From Streptomyces lunaelactis (GTDB taxonomy: Bacteria; Actinomycetota; Actinomycetes; Streptomycetales; Streptomycetaceae): 64,000 bases of DNA. The notes beneath the pieces were generated by a model. The model saw nothing but the letters and a program-made list of their open reading frames with translations. It made no database searches and had not been told where the DNA came from. The stretch covers positions 62,001 through 126,000 of the forward strand of contig NZ_CP026305.1 of assembly GCF_003054555.1 (NCBI RefSeq), in the 5' to 3' direction. Positions 26,185-35,350 of the stretch are shown here, piece by piece (positions within the stretch are counted from its first letter, which is position 1; each line of letters starts with the position of its first letter). The position numbers were made by a program, and so were the translations under genes.

Positions 26185-27015
26185 TCAGCCGACGCGGCTC
26201 AGTCGTTCGCCGCCGGCCACGGGCACCTCGAGGGCGGGCTCGGGAGCGGCCATGAGGATGGAGCGCTGCAGCCGCCGCAGTCCGACGGACGGCTCGAGGC
26301 CGAGATCCCGCACCAGGGAGTGGCGCAGCCGCTGGTAGACATCGAGGGCCTCTCCGCGGCGCCCCGAACGGTGCAGCGCCAGCATGAGCTGGCCGTGCAG
26401 GTTCTCGTGCGTGCGGTGGCGGCTGACCAGGACGGTCAGTTCCCCCAGCAGCTCACGGTGCCGGCCCAGCCGCAGATCCACTTCGATGCGCTGGTAGAGA
26501 GCACACAGCCGGGTCTCCTCCAGGCGCCGGATCTCCAGCTCCAGCTGCGGCCCGGCCTGTATGTCGACCAGGGCGGAGCCGCTCCACAGCGCGAGTGCGT
26601 CGCGCAACTGGCGGGCCGCGCCCGGGAAGTCCTCGGCGTCCATCGCCCGGTAGCCCGTACCGGCCAGCTTCTCGAACTCGCGGACGTCACTGGCGCCGCC
26701 CGAGGTCTTGAGGAGGTAGCCGCCCGGCATGGTGACGAGCACGTCCTTGGCGGTACGGGGCTCGGCGTCCTCGGGGTCGTGCTCCAGGGCGACCGAGATC
26801 AGCTCGCGCAGCTGCAGAATGTACGTCTGCAGCGTGGTGCGCGCGCTGCGCGGCGGCCGCTCGCCCCAGAGCTCCTCGATCAGCAGCGCCACGGGCACCA
26901 CCTGATCGGCGTGCAATGCCAGCAGTGCCAGGACCTGCCGCGGCTTCGGCGCCGACGGTGTCACCGGGATCCCGTTCTCTCTGACGGCCAACGCGCCCAG
27001 TACATCGATGTCCAC
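26185..27015 (-). CDS. SARP-family transcriptional activator 3
   Basis: A 276-aa SARP closely similar in plan to SARP 1: winged helix about residues 1-95 (MDIDVLGALAVRENG, PKPRQVLALLALHADQ, ELWGERPPRSARTTLQTYI) then activation domain. GTG at 27015 follows AGGGGAT; the ORF continues upstream without homology. ARE-like sequences about 90-130 bases upstream suggest that a butyrolactone/butenolide receptor represses it, a known arrangement for pathway activators. Confidence 0.9.
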   Translation of the reverse strand: MDIDVLGALAVRENGIPVTPSAPKPRQVLALLALHADQVVPVALLIEELWGERPPRSARTTLQTYILQLRELISVALEHDPEDAEPRTAKDVLVTMPGGYLLKTSGGASDVREFEKLAGTGYRAMDAEDFPGAARQLRDALALWSGSALVDIQAGPQLELEIRRLEETRLCALYQRIEVDLRLGRHRELLGELTVLVSRHRTHENLHGQLMLALHRSGRRGEALDVYQRLRHSLVRDLGLEPSVGLRRLQRSILMAAPEPALEVPVAGGERLSRVG

Positions 27016-27104
27016 GCCGTATCCCCTGTTCGTGTATTCGCGCAATGAGTCACCGGTCGTCCGAGGGCTGCGCGGCAGAGCCGGTTTCTCGGCACACCTG
27101 AGTA

Positions 27105-27139
27105 AAAAACGGGACGGGCGGTTTGTCAATACCAAACCG
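27105..27139. promoter_or_regulatory. Overlapping ARE-like operators upstream of SARP 3
   Basis: AAACGGGACGGGCGGTTT is an imperfect inverted repeat, and CGGTTTG-tcaatac-CAAACCG is a perfect one sharing its CGGTTT half. Autoregulatory elements bound by butyrolactone-type receptors contain such AACCG/CGGTT arms. Confidence 0.55.
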
Positions 27140-27332
27140 ATCGCGCTGTTTTTGCAATCTTCCATGCCGCCCTCAAGCGGCCCTGCAGCCAGGAGGTGCG
27201 GACACGAACGCCAGGACGCTCGGCACTTGAGGCGCGAAGGAGTCGGCGCGGGCCGGCATGCGATGTGAACAACAGAGACGTGCCGCAATGTGCCAATTGA
27301 GGGAAATAGGAGCGTACGGCAAACCCTGAAAG

Positions 27333-27350
27333 AAACCGCCAGGTTGGTTT
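27333..27350. promoter_or_regulatory. ARE-like operator upstream of receptor homologue
   Basis: AAACCGCCAGGTTGGTTT is an imperfect palindrome 43 bases before the TetR-type gene at 27393, positioned for autorepression. Confidence 0.5.
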
Positions 27351-27392
27351 ACTATGTCATAGCCCTCCGCCCACCTACCCGAGGAGCCACCG

Positions 27393-28115
27393 GTGTTGAA
27401 ACAGGAGCGTGCCGTACGCACCCGCCACTCACTCGTCCACTCCGCGGCACAGGCGTTCCAGCAGCACGGATACGTTCAGGCGAGGCTGGCGGACATCAGC
27501 TCCCGGGCGGGAGTCAGCCCCGGCGCCCTGCACTTCCACTTCGAGAACAAGTCCGCGGTGGCCTCCACGGTGCAGGCCGAGGCCGCCGAGAGCCTGCGCC
27601 GGGCAGTCCGCGCGGCGACCCGGCAGCCCGGCATGAACGCGCTGCAGAAGCTGACCGACGCCTCACACGCCCTGGCGGACACCCTGCGCCGCGATGTCGT
27701 GGCCCGCGCCGGCTTTCAGCTGAGCTGCGACGAGGCGTGCAAGGCCGAGTGGGACCTGTGCCAGGAGTGGCACAGGTACGTCCAGCGGCTGCTCGAGGAG
27801 GCCGCGGACGAGAACCTGCTCTCCGAGGACGTCGCCCGGCACAACGTGGCCGCCTCCATCGTGGCGGCGACCACCGGCTTGGAGGTCCTCGCCAGGAACG
27901 ACGCCGAGTGGCTCGCGCACGAGACACTCACCGGCCTGTGGGAACTCATCCTTCCGTGCCTGGCCACTGGGGCGGCGCTCACCGTGCTCGAACCGGGCGG
28001 CACGCACCCCGGCAGGCGGGACAAGGCAACGCCCGGCGGGCGCAGGCCTGTTCACCGTGCACAGCTCGCGGCGAACCGGACAGCTCTGTCCACCCGCCCG
28101 GTGCCCGCACGCTGA
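27393..28115 (+). CDS. TetR-family butyrolactone-receptor homologue
   Basis: A 240-aa TetR regulator of the ArpA/ScbR/pseudo-receptor group. The helix-turn-helix (about residues 10-55) reads QERAVRTRHSLVHSAAQAF, then ISSRAGVSPGALHFHFENKS. GTG at 27393 follows GAGGAG. The ligand-binding domain spans about 75-205; a proline/arginine-rich tail follows. It may bind a small autoregulator or, like pseudo-receptors, an antibiotic or intermediate. The divergent arrangement with SARP 3 across ARE-like sites suggests it controls that activator. Confidence 0.85.
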   Translation: MLKQERAVRTRHSLVHSAAQAFQQHGYVQARLADISSRAGVSPGALHFHFENKSAVASTVQAEAAESLRRAVRAATRQPGMNALQKLTDASHALADTLRRDVVARAGFQLSCDEACKAEWDLCQEWHRYVQRLLEEAADENLLSEDVARHNVAASIVAATTGLEVLARNDAEWLAHETLTGLWELILPCLATGAALTVLEPGGTHPGRRDKATPGGRRPVHRAQLAANRTALSTRPVPAR

Positions 28116-28189
28116 GCGGCGGACCGTACCCGGGCCCGCTCCCCCGGCACCACAACCGGCCGGCCCGGCACCACGGCAGTGCCGAACCG

Positions 28190-28810
28190 TCAGCGCAGCC
28201 CGGCCCCGGTGCCGGACGCCACCAGGGTGTCGAGGCTGGAGGACTCCGCGAGCCTGGGCAGCAGCAGCCTCCAGAACCGGGTGAGGGGAGTGTGCGAGAG
28301 CCACCGCGCGTCCTGGCGGCCCAGGCTCTCCAGCCCCGCCGTCACCGCCACGACGGCGGTCGCCGCGTCCCGCACCGATGGCCCCCGCGCCAGGGAGCCC
28401 TCCCCGTCGGCCCGCACCAGGACGTCCTCCACCCACTCCTGCCACGTACGGCGCAGGCCGGCCTCTGCTCGTACGTGCTCGAGGCTGTCGCTCAGGTCGA
28501 ACCCGGCGCGCAGCACAACGTCGTCCTCGAGGGTGCGGATGAGGGCATGCGTGGCATCGATCAGCATCTGCAGGGCGCCGTCGGCCTGTTGCTGGGTGAT
28601 CCGATCCAGCCGCTGCGCGGCCTCCTGGCCGACCGCGTCGGCCAGGGCCGCCTTGCTGGAGAAGTGGAAGTGCAGCGCTCCGCTGCTCACCCCGGCCCGG
28701 GCACTGATCGTGGACAGTGAGGCCAGTTCGAAACCGTCGCGGTCGAACAGCTCGGCGGCGGACTCGATCAAGGCGTTGCGCGTACGTACCGCGCGTTCCT
28801 GTTTGGCCAT
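28190..28810 (-). CDS. TetR-family butyrolactone-receptor homologue
   Basis: A 206-aa receptor-type TetR protein. The DNA-binding region QERAVRTRNALIESAAELF and AGVSSGALHFHFSSKAAL is very like that of the gene at 27393, consistent with duplication. ATG at 28810 is chosen as it starts the conserved MAKQERAVR; a longer in-frame form has no homology there. It converges with the previous receptor homologue. An 18-bp ARE palindrome lies about 75 bases upstream. Confidence 0.87.
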   Translation of the reverse strand: MAKQERAVRTRNALIESAAELFDRDGFELASLSTISARAGVSSGALHFHFSSKAALADAVGQEAAQRLDRITQQQADGALQMLIDATHALIRTLEDDVVLRAGFDLSDSLEHVRAEAGLRRTWQEWVEDVLVRADGEGSLARGPSVRDAATAVVAVTAGLESLGRQDARWLSHTPLTRFWRLLLPRLAESSSLDTLVASGTGAGLR

Positions 28811-28884
28811 CAGAGGGCTCCGGTGGTGCAGAGGGACAGCGGCGGGTGCAGACTGCGGCCCCCTCCGCACAAACCCACACTAAC

Positions 28885-28902
28885 AAACCGCTGAGGCGGT
28901 TT
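28885..28902. promoter_or_regulatory. ARE palindrome
   Basis: AAACCGC-TGAG-GCGGTTT has perfect 7-bp arms, the best ARE match in this part. It lies upstream of the receptor homologue starting at 28810. Confidence 0.7.
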
Positions 28903-29024
28903 CTAGGGTACGTGGTCCATGCCTGCCTGACCACGCGCGTACCCAGCATCCGGAACGGCGAACTCCGCAAGCCTAGTAGAGGCTGCGGAGTCCGTCTGAC
29001 TGCTCTCCGGGCGGGGCGCGGGGA

Positions 29025-30260
29025 TCAGGCCACTGCTGGCAACAGCACCACGGGCAGGGAGCCGTAGCCGTTCATCAGGAACGTCGGCATGGGCTGCAGC
29101 TGCCCGGCGGGGTGGGCGAGTGCCATGTCGGGGAAGCGCTCGAAGAGCGCCGCAAAGGCGGCGGTGGCTTCCAGCCTGGCCAGGGAGAACCCCAGGCAGC
29201 GGTGCACCCCGTGGCCGAAGCCCAGGGTGTCGCGGTCGGTGCGCAGAAGGTCGAACGCGGCGGCGTTCTCGCCGTATCGCTCCGGATCCAGGCCGGCGGC
29301 TGCGAAGTTGACCAGAATGGGGTCCCCCTTCCTGATCACGACACCGTCGAGTTCGATGTCCTCCACGGCGAAACGCATCGGCGAATAGGCGCCGGGAGTG
29401 TGCATCCTCATGGTCTCGCCGAACACCTCGTCCCAGCCGGCGCGGCCGGCGCGCACATGCTCGAGCTGCCCGGGGTGGGCGAGCAGTGCGCCCACGGCGT
29501 TGGTGATGAGCGTGGACGTCGTGTCCTGTCCCGCCGCGATCAGGAGAAACAGGGTCCCCAGCAGTTCGTTCTCGGTGAGCCCGTCGCCGTTGTCCCGGAC
29601 CGCGATCAACGTGGACGTCAGATCGTCACCGGGCTCGGCCCGTTTGGCTCTCACATGCTCGAGCAGCAGCCCGAAGGCCTTCGTGCGCGCGGCCTCCATC
29701 TCCTGCGCCGTCGCCATGCTGTCGAAGACCGTGTGCAACGCGGCGGACAGTTCGTCCCGGCCGACGCCCCCTGCGACTCCGAACAGCTCGCAGATCACCC
29801 GCATGGGCAGCAGCTCGGCGAACGACGTGCGCAGATCGACCGGCTGTCCCGGTGGCACGGACGCCAGGTCGTCGAGCAGTTCGGCGGTGATCTCCTCGAC
29901 ACGGGGCCGCAGGGCAGCGGTGCGCCGTGCGGTGAACGCCTCCGCGACGAGCCGGCGCAGCCGCGAGTGCTTCTCGCCATAGGCGAACAGCATGTTCTCG
30001 TTCGCCACCCACGGGTAGAGCGGCCACTCCTCGGTTATCCGCCCCTCGATGAACTCCGGCCAGTGCAGCCGGGCGTCCTTGGACACGCGCGGATCGGTCA
30101 GGAGCTGCTCGACGTACTGCTGACGCACGACGGCCCATGCGATCACTCCACCCGGTAACTCGACCTCGACCGCCGGCCCCTGTGCCCGCAGCATGGCGAC
30201 TTCACCCGGCAGGTCCCGCCCGGCAACGTCCAGCGCATACGGGCAAGCAGTCGCGTTCAT
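29025..30260 (-). CDS. Cytochrome P450 (CYP107-like)
   Basis: A 411-aa soluble bacterial P450. The I-helix [11 protein letters not shown], the ExxR motif in GETMRMH, and the haem loop [10 protein letters not shown] with the cysteine ligand are intact. GGAG lies seven bases before the ATG at 30260. It lies beside a receptor gene and an acyl-CoA oxidase, the same trio that makes and senses avenolide in S. avermitilis (cyp17, aco, avaR). The likely role is hydroxylation of the acyl chain during butenolide synthesis; tailoring of the metabolite is the alternative. An electron-transfer partner is not encoded here. Confidence 0.88.
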   Translation of the reverse strand: MNATACPYALDVAGRDLPGEVAMLRAQGPAVEVELPGGVIAWAVVRQQYVEQLLTDPRVSKDARLHWPEFIEGRITEEWPLYPWVANENMLFAYGEKHSRLRRLVAEAFTARRTAALRPRVEEITAELLDDLASVPPGQPVDLRTSFAELLPMRVICELFGVAGGVGRDELSAALHTVFDSMATAQEMEAARTKAFGLLLEHVRAKRAEPGDDLTSTLIAVRDNGDGLTENELLGTLFLLIAAGQDTTSTLITNAVGALLAHPGQLEHVRAGRAGWDEVFGETMRMHTPGAYSPMRFAVEDIELDGVVIRKGDPILVNFAAAGLDPERYGENAAAFDLLRTDRDTLGFGHGVHRCLGFSLARLEATAAFAALFERFPDMALAHPAGQLQPMPTFLMNGYGSLPVVLLPAVA

Positions 30261-30403
30261 CCGTCCACTCCATTCGGTCGGTCATTGCGTCCTGTGCCTC
30301 ATCACAGACGCACACCGAGGAGTACAAGTTCCCCGCCGGGCCAGGGCCTGTCGCGGGCCGGACAAGATCGCCCGGGCAGCGCCCCAGGAGCCGCGGGCAG
30401 CGG

Positions 30404-31084
30404 TCACACCGCCGTTTTGGCGGCCTCGAACTCGCGCAGCCTGGTGGCCCCTTCGTACACGCGCGCCGCCCTGTCCGGGGCGAAGTCCAGCCGTACGAGC
30501 ACGCCCGGAACCGCGATGGCCGACAGCAGAGTCCTCATGAGGTCCGCCACCCGCTCCACGATGTCCTCGTGCCGGGTCATGATCTTCGACAGCACCTGGA
30601 CCCCAGTGAAACTGCCGGCGAGGAGCTTCGCGGTGTCCGCGATGTCGAGATGGGGGTGGATCTCCCCTCTCTCCTTGGCCTCGGTGAGGAGGGACACGTT
30701 GTGGTCGATCCACCCCTGCATCGGAACACGCCGGTCCAGACCGTCCTGCGGGGATCCCTGATCCACGGTGAGCCGCACGCTTCCCCGCACCATGGGGTCA
30801 CCCATGTGCAGCAGATACGCGAGCACCAGCGCCTCGTCCAGGACCTGTTGCAGAACCAGATCCTGGGCCGGGACCGGTGGGAGAGCGCTGACCTGCGTGG
30901 CCAGAACCTCCTGGGCGAGCTCTTCCTTGGAAGTGAAGTGGAAGTAGAGGGCTCCCTTGGTCACCCCGGACCGCTTCAGGATCTCCGAGATGGTTGCCGC
31001 GTCGTATCCGACCTCGTCGAAGACCTCAGCCGCCGCCACAAGGATCTTCTCGCGCGTCCTGATAGCTCGTTCCTGTTGCGCCAC
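30404..31084 (-). CDS. Gamma-butyrolactone/butenolide autoregulator receptor
   Basis: A 226-aa TetR protein that matches the authentic receptor class better than the other three here: QQERAIRTREKILVAAAEVF, AATISEILKRSGVTKGALYFHFTSKEELA are near the ArpA/ScbR/AvaR1 consensus. The tryptophan in QGWIDHN near residue 119 corresponds to the ligand-pocket tryptophan of that class. GTG at 31084 is chosen as GGAGGA sits six bases upstream; GTG 31090 is too close to it. It lies between the P450 and acyl-CoA oxidase genes, with an ARE about 35 bases before its start. Confidence 0.9.
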   Translation of the reverse strand: MAQQERAIRTREKILVAAAEVFDEVGYDAATISEILKRSGVTKGALYFHFTSKEELAQEVLATQVSALPPVPAQDLVLQQVLDEALVLAYLLHMGDPMVRGSVRLTVDQGSPQDGLDRRVPMQGWIDHNVSLLTEAKERGEIHPHLDIADTAKLLAGSFTGVQVLSKIMTRHEDIVERVADLMRTLLSAIAVPGVLVRLDFAPDRAARVYEGATRLREFEAAKTAV

Positions 31085-31119
31085 AGCCACTCCTCCGTAC
31101 CCCCCAACCGCCCCGTAAA

Positions 31120-31138
31120 GAAACCGTAGGGTTCGTAT
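31120..31138. promoter_or_regulatory. ARE of the receptor gene
   Basis: Read on the minus strand it is ATACGAACCCTACGGTTTC. It shares ATACGnACCnnnCGGTTTC with the site before the acyl-CoA oxidase, 15 of 19 positions identical. Confidence 0.7.
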
Positions 31139-31253
31139 GCTAGCACTCGGTGACGCTCCGTAGGGGTGAGGGCGTGAATTCGCCGCTCTCCGTGCCCGTG
31201 AGTGGTCCCGCAGGCACCAATCGCCCTCAAAACCGACGAGCAGGACCCAGTAT

Positions 31254-31273
31254 AAAACCGGGAGTACGGTTTT
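31254..31273. promoter_or_regulatory. Central ARE palindrome
   Basis: AAAACCG-GGAGTA-CGGTTTT has perfect 7-bp arms and lies mid-way between the divergent receptor and oxidase genes. Confidence 0.7.
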
Positions 31274-31444
31274 TCAACGCTCCTGCGAGGCGGCCGCCGA
31301 GCCTTCCGCCAGCGCCCGCCGCATACACAGTATGCGCAGGTCAGAGCCGCTACTACCGCTTCCGGTAACCGATCTCGGGGCCTGCGGCGGACGACCGGCC
31401 GTGCGTTAACAACTCGTCACGACACCCGGAATCACCCTTGAATA

Positions 31445-31463
31445 GAAACCGGTTGGTACGTAT
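31445..31463. promoter_or_regulatory. ARE of the acyl-CoA oxidase gene
   Basis: Minus-strand ATACGTACCAACCGGTTTC, about 56 bases upstream of the oxidase start, close in sequence to the site at 31120-31138. Confidence 0.7.
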
Positions 31464-31518
31464 CTTGTAGGCCTGAGTTCCCACTCATGGGTACCTTCAC
31501 GGGGGAGAGGTTCTGAGC

Positions 31519-33435
31519 ATGACTGTGCTCACGTTCCAGAAGGAAACGCCTACCAGAACAGACGCAGAAACGGCCTCCGCGGCTTCGCCCACGGACGATC
31601 CGCAGTTCGAGAGCCGTGCGCTGGCCGCCGGCGAACTGGCACACCTGCTCTTCGACCAACAGGACCGGGACCGGATCCATGAGTCGTGGCGCAAGCTCAT
31701 CGGCGGCGAGGAGTTCTCCTACCGTCCCGGTCTCGCCCCGGCGGAGCGGGCCGCTCTTTCCTACGCCCGTCTGCGCCTGGTCAACGACGCCGTCGAGGAC
31801 GCCGAGGCGCTCGCGTGCGACCCCCACCGTCTGGCGAGTCTGCACGAGTGGACCGGGTTCATGGACGGCGGACTGTGCACCTTGGCGAGCATCCACTACA
31901 ACCTTTTCCTGGGCAGCCTGGTCGACCACGACGACTACCAGCAGCGGGACCTGTCCCCCTTTACCTCGATGCGGCGCACAGGAACGTTTCTCTGCACTGA
32001 GCTGGAGCACGGCAACGACGTGGCCGCAATGGAGACCGTCGCCGTCTTAGACCGTGCGACCGGCGGGTTCATCCTGAACACGCCGACTCCTGGCGCGCAG
32101 AAGTTCATGCCCAACACGAGTCTGATCGGCGGGCCGAAGAGCGCCGTGGTGGCCGCCCGGCTCGTGATCGATGGCCAGGACCAGGGTGTCTTCCTCTTCC
32201 TCACCCCGCTGAGCGACGAGAACGGGCACCTGCCCGGGGTGCGTGTCCGCCTGCTGCCGGAGCGCACCGGAACCCCCGTCGACCACTGCCTCACCGCCTT
32301 CGACCACGTATGGCTGCCGCAGGAGGCCCTGCTGGAGGCCGGGCACGGCCGCTTGGACAAGGACGGCAACCTGAGCAGCAACCTGGGCAACCGGCGCAAG
32401 CGCCTGCTGCGCTCCATCGGGCGCGTCACCATGGGCAAGCTCTGCATGAGCGCGGGCACTCTGGGCATGTCGCGGGCCGCACTGAGCATCGCGGTGCGCT
32501 ACGCCCACAGCCGCCACATCAGCGGACCGAAGAGCGGCGAGCGCATACCGCTTGCCGCGCACAGCAGCCACCACGGCCGGCTTCTCGATTCGGCGGCGAC
32601 GGCCTACGCCATGACGTTTCTGCACCGTTCTGTGGTGGACCGCTGGGCCGGACACACCGCGCAGGACCGGGCGGAGGTGGAGCGTCTGGTCGCTGTCGCC
32701 AAGGGCTGGATCACCTGGCAGGCCCGCGAGATCACGACCGAGTGCCGGGAACGGTGCGGCGCACAGGGCCTCTTCCCCTCCAACGGCCTGGCCGACCTGC
32801 CACTGAACATCGAGGGCGGGATCACCGCCGAGGGCGACAACCTCGTGATCTGGGTGAAGGCCGCCGCTGAAATGGTCTTCGGCCACCAGGTGGACCTGCG
32901 AGACTCCCACGACCTTCCGCCCGCCGAACGGCAGCTGACCGACCTGGACTTCCTGCGCGACCTGCTCGCCCACGTCGAGGCCCTGTGGCAGGCGCGAGCC
33001 CGCAAGGCGGTGCGCCGGGGGCCCTCGGGCGACCCGGTCGCCCGCTGGAACGGAACCTCCGGCCCCGCCCTGGAGATGGTCTCGGCCCATTCACGCCTGA
33101 AGGCGGCCGACGCCTTTATCGCCGCGGCCGCGCAGGCGACGGACCCCACGGCACGTTTCCTGCTCGAGTCCCTGTGCCGGTTGTTCCTGCTCCAGCAGTT
33201 GCGCGAGCACTCCGGAGACCTGCTCGCCGAGGAGCGTCTGACCGTCTCGCACGTACGCGAACTTCCCAGGGCCATCGAGACGGTCGTCGCCGGCCTCGCC
33301 CCGCATCTGCTGACGCTCGTGGACGCGTTCGACCTTCCGGACGAGGTCCTGTCCGCCATCCCCATCGCGAGCGGCGCCCGCCTCGACCAGTACCTCGACA
33401 GCGCGGCCAACGACACCGAGCCTGTCCTGACCTGA
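31519..33435 (+). CDS. Acyl-CoA oxidase (Aco-like, butenolide synthesis)
   Basis: A 638-aa protein of the acyl-CoA oxidase/dehydrogenase superfamily. The N-terminal helical domain covers about residues 40-150, the beta domain with FLCTELEHGNDVAAMET about 150-280, then two C-terminal helical domains typical of oxidases rather than dehydrogenases. GGGGGAGAGG precedes the ATG. In avenolide biosynthesis Aco introduces a double bond or shortens the chain before hydroxylation by a P450. The trio with P450 and receptor is the reason for this assignment; beta-oxidation is the alternative. It ends seven bases before the convergent GtrA-like gene. Confidence 0.85.
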   Translation: MTVLTFQKETPTRTDAETASAASPTDDPQFESRALAAGELAHLLFDQQDRDRIHESWRKLIGGEEFSYRPGLAPAERAALSYARLRLVNDAVEDAEALACDPHRLASLHEWTGFMDGGLCTLASIHYNLFLGSLVDHDDYQQRDLSPFTSMRRTGTFLCTELEHGNDVAAMETVAVLDRATGGFILNTPTPGAQKFMPNTSLIGGPKSAVVAARLVIDGQDQGVFLFLTPLSDENGHLPGVRVRLLPERTGTPVDHCLTAFDHVWLPQEALLEAGHGRLDKDGNLSSNLGNRRKRLLRSIGRVTMGKLCMSAGTLGMSRAALSIAVRYAHSRHISGPKSGERIPLAAHSSHHGRLLDSAATAYAMTFLHRSVVDRWAGHTAQDRAEVERLVAVAKGWITWQAREITTECRERCGAQGLFPSNGLADLPLNIEGGITAEGDNLVIWVKAAAEMVFGHQVDLRDSHDLPPAERQLTDLDFLRDLLAHVEALWQARARKAVRRGPSGDPVARWNGTSGPALEMVSAHSRLKAADAFIAAAAQATDPTARFLLESLCRLFLLQQLREHSGDLLAEERLTVSHVRELPRAIETVVAGLAPHLLTLVDAFDLPDEVLSAIPIASGARLDQYLDSAANDTEPVLT

Positions 33436-33442
33436 CCGCACT

Positions 33443-34099
33443 TCAGCCGCACAGGGCCATCACCGGCCTGACCCGGCCGGATCCCAGCAGTACCGGCCGG
33501 GTGGCATCCCCGATCCCGCCGAGCAGGGGCAGCGGGACGCGCCGAGAGGTCTGCGCGGAGGCGACGTACGCAGGGCGCACACCGTACTTGGCGTACGAGG
33601 CGTAGGCGTACGAGGCAGAACGTGCCCTCGCACGGTCGGCCTTGGCGTTCTCGGCGGGCCGCGCCTGGGACGCGCCCCGGCCGCCGGCGAAGACGACGAC
33701 ACGCAGCACGACGAAGCGCCCGATTCCGGCGAGACCGGAGGCCGAGAGGTAGACGATCTGCTCACACAACATGCTGGGCGACGCCCGGACCAGGTGCAGC
33801 ACGAACATCGCGGCGCAGGTCACCACGTAGGCGCCCGCGGCCGACCCGGCGGACTGCAGGTGCTGCCGCCAGCCGGGTCGGCACCCGGCCCCGAAAGTGA
33901 AGCGGCCATGGAGCTCGGTGGCGAGGACGGTCGACGCCGCGGTGATGAGTGCGTTCGCCAGCGCCCAGGGCATCAGCGAAGCCAGCAGCGCCACAGAGGC
34001 GCTGGAGGCGAGACCGACGCCGCCACCGCACAGCACGAACCGGGCGAACGCGGCGAACGGCCGGGGGGCTGCGGGGAGTTGGCGGGCTGCTGGCTCCAT
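33443..34099 (-). CDS. GtrA-like membrane protein
   Basis: A 218-aa protein with four hydrophobic segments (about residues 18-35, 40-60, 83-103, 115-140) and the GtrA pattern of a short arginine-containing loop after FTFGAGC. GtrA-family proteins flip lipid-linked sugars or assist cell-envelope glycan transfer. A polar tail from about 145 includes repeated Ala-Tyr units (SASYAYASYAKYG). ATG at 34099 or 34102 fits GGAAGG; an earlier ATG at 34114 has no RBS. The promoter region carries repeated TGTACG units. Confidence 0.7.
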   Translation of the reverse strand: MEPAARQLPAAPRPFAAFARFVLCGGGVGLASSASVALLASLMPWALANALITAASTVLATELHGRFTFGAGCRPGWRQHLQSAGSAAGAYVVTCAAMFVLHLVRASPSMLCEQIVYLSASGLAGIGRFVVLRVVVFAGGRGASQARPAENAKADRARARSASYAYASYAKYGVRPAYVASAQTSRRVPLPLLGGIGDATRPVLLGSGRVRPVMALCG

Positions 34100-34124
34100 C
34101 ATCAAACCTTCCATCCGATCCGTA

Positions 34125-34172
34125 CGCCGTTCACTGTACGCACAATGTACGTCACTACGCACACTGTACGCA
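34125..34172. repeat. TGTACGCA-type repeats
   Basis: CACTGTACGCA occurs at 34132-34142 and 34161-34171, with AATGTACG and ACTACGCA between, in phase about 10 to 30 bases apart. They lie upstream of the GtrA-like gene and divergent to the next TetR gene. They may be binding sites. Confidence 0.5.
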
Positions 34173-34382
34173 AGCCCGCACAGCGTTCGTTCAGAACCTT
34201 CGTCTACGGTCTGGAACGGATCCTCAAGGGGCCTGGAGGTCCGGCTCGGGCGTGTGGGTTCCCCGCCGGGTAGGAACGGTTGGGCCGACGCAGCGAGTCG
34301 GCCGGCCTCACACCCACACCCACGCTTTACGGCATGTGCCACCGGCCTGAACGACGTCCGCACAACTCAACTCGGAGTGAGC

Positions 34383-35102
34383 ATGGCGAAGCAGCACCGG
34401 GCGGTGCGGACGCGAGCGGCCCTCGTACAGGCGGCATCCGCACAGTTCGACCGCGACGGATACGACGGCACGTCCCTGGCCAAGGTCTGCAAGGCCGCGG
34501 GCATCTCCCTGGGCGCACTGACCTTCCACTTCTCCAGCAAGGGCGAACTGGCCGATGCGGTGATGGCCGAGGGCCGTGCGCTGACGCAGGCCACGCTGCT
34601 GCGGGTGACGGCCCGGCCCGGCCCCGCGCTGGGCAAGGTCGTCGAACTGACGCTGGAGCTCACCCGTCTGCTGGAGAAGGAGACCTCCGTCCGCTCCGCG
34701 GTGCGGCTCGCCAGGGAGCGTCCGGGCACCGGCGGCTGGTCGGACATCTGGCTCCCGGTCGTGCAGCAGCTGCTCGACCAGGCGCATGCCAACGGGCAGC
34801 TGCGGGGCGGGACCCGGCCCGCGGACGTCACAACGCTGGTCGAGTACCTGACGGCGGGGGCGGAGGCGTATCTCCGCCGCGGGCTGCAGGCGGGGGCGGC
34901 ATCGGGGAGCGGGGTCGCTCAGCTCGAGAGCATCTGGCGACTGGCCCTGTCGGGAGTGTGCGTGGAGGAGGCGGGCGTGAGCGGCGAAACCGGACGGGCA
35001 CCGGGCGCGGGCCAGGCGGAACCCCCCCTTCCCGCCGGGCCGTTCGGTGACGACACCTCAGGGTCAGGCGGCTCAGGGTCCGGCGGAGTCATCCACTCCT
35101 GA
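34383..35102 (+). CDS. TetR-family receptor homologue 4
   Basis: A 239-aa TetR protein. HRAVRTRAALVQAASAQF and AGISLGALTFHFSSKGELADAV place it in the receptor-homologue group but farther from the consensus than the others. The tail after about residue 195 is low-complexity Gly/Ser/Pro. GGAG lies before the ATG. A role in control of the GtrA-like gene or of the signal cassette is possible; nothing fixes its ligand. Confidence 0.82.
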   Translation: MAKQHRAVRTRAALVQAASAQFDRDGYDGTSLAKVCKAAGISLGALTFHFSSKGELADAVMAEGRALTQATLLRVTARPGPALGKVVELTLELTRLLEKETSVRSAVRLARERPGTGGWSDIWLPVVQQLLDQAHANGQLRGGTRPADVTTLVEYLTAGAEAYLRRGLQAGAASGSGVAQLESIWRLALSGVCVEEAGVSGETGRAPGAGQAEPPLPAGPFGDDTSGSGGSGSGGVIHS

Positions 35103-35350
35103 GCCGGCCCCGGCCCGGCCAGTCGCCCGTTCACACTTTGGTTCTGCCACAGGAGCACTCACGTCTCACTCGACAAACAGACCGAACACCCTTTATTTTT
35201 GTTTACGATGATCCGCCTGAGGCGGGCGGACCGTGTGCACGCCAAAGGGGAACTGGCGGCCAAGAGGCAGCTGGCGCCTGATACAGCACAGCAAGGCTCT
35301 GCGCGCCTCCAAGCCGCGGAGCGTCACTTCGCACGCCCGGGGGAAACGGC

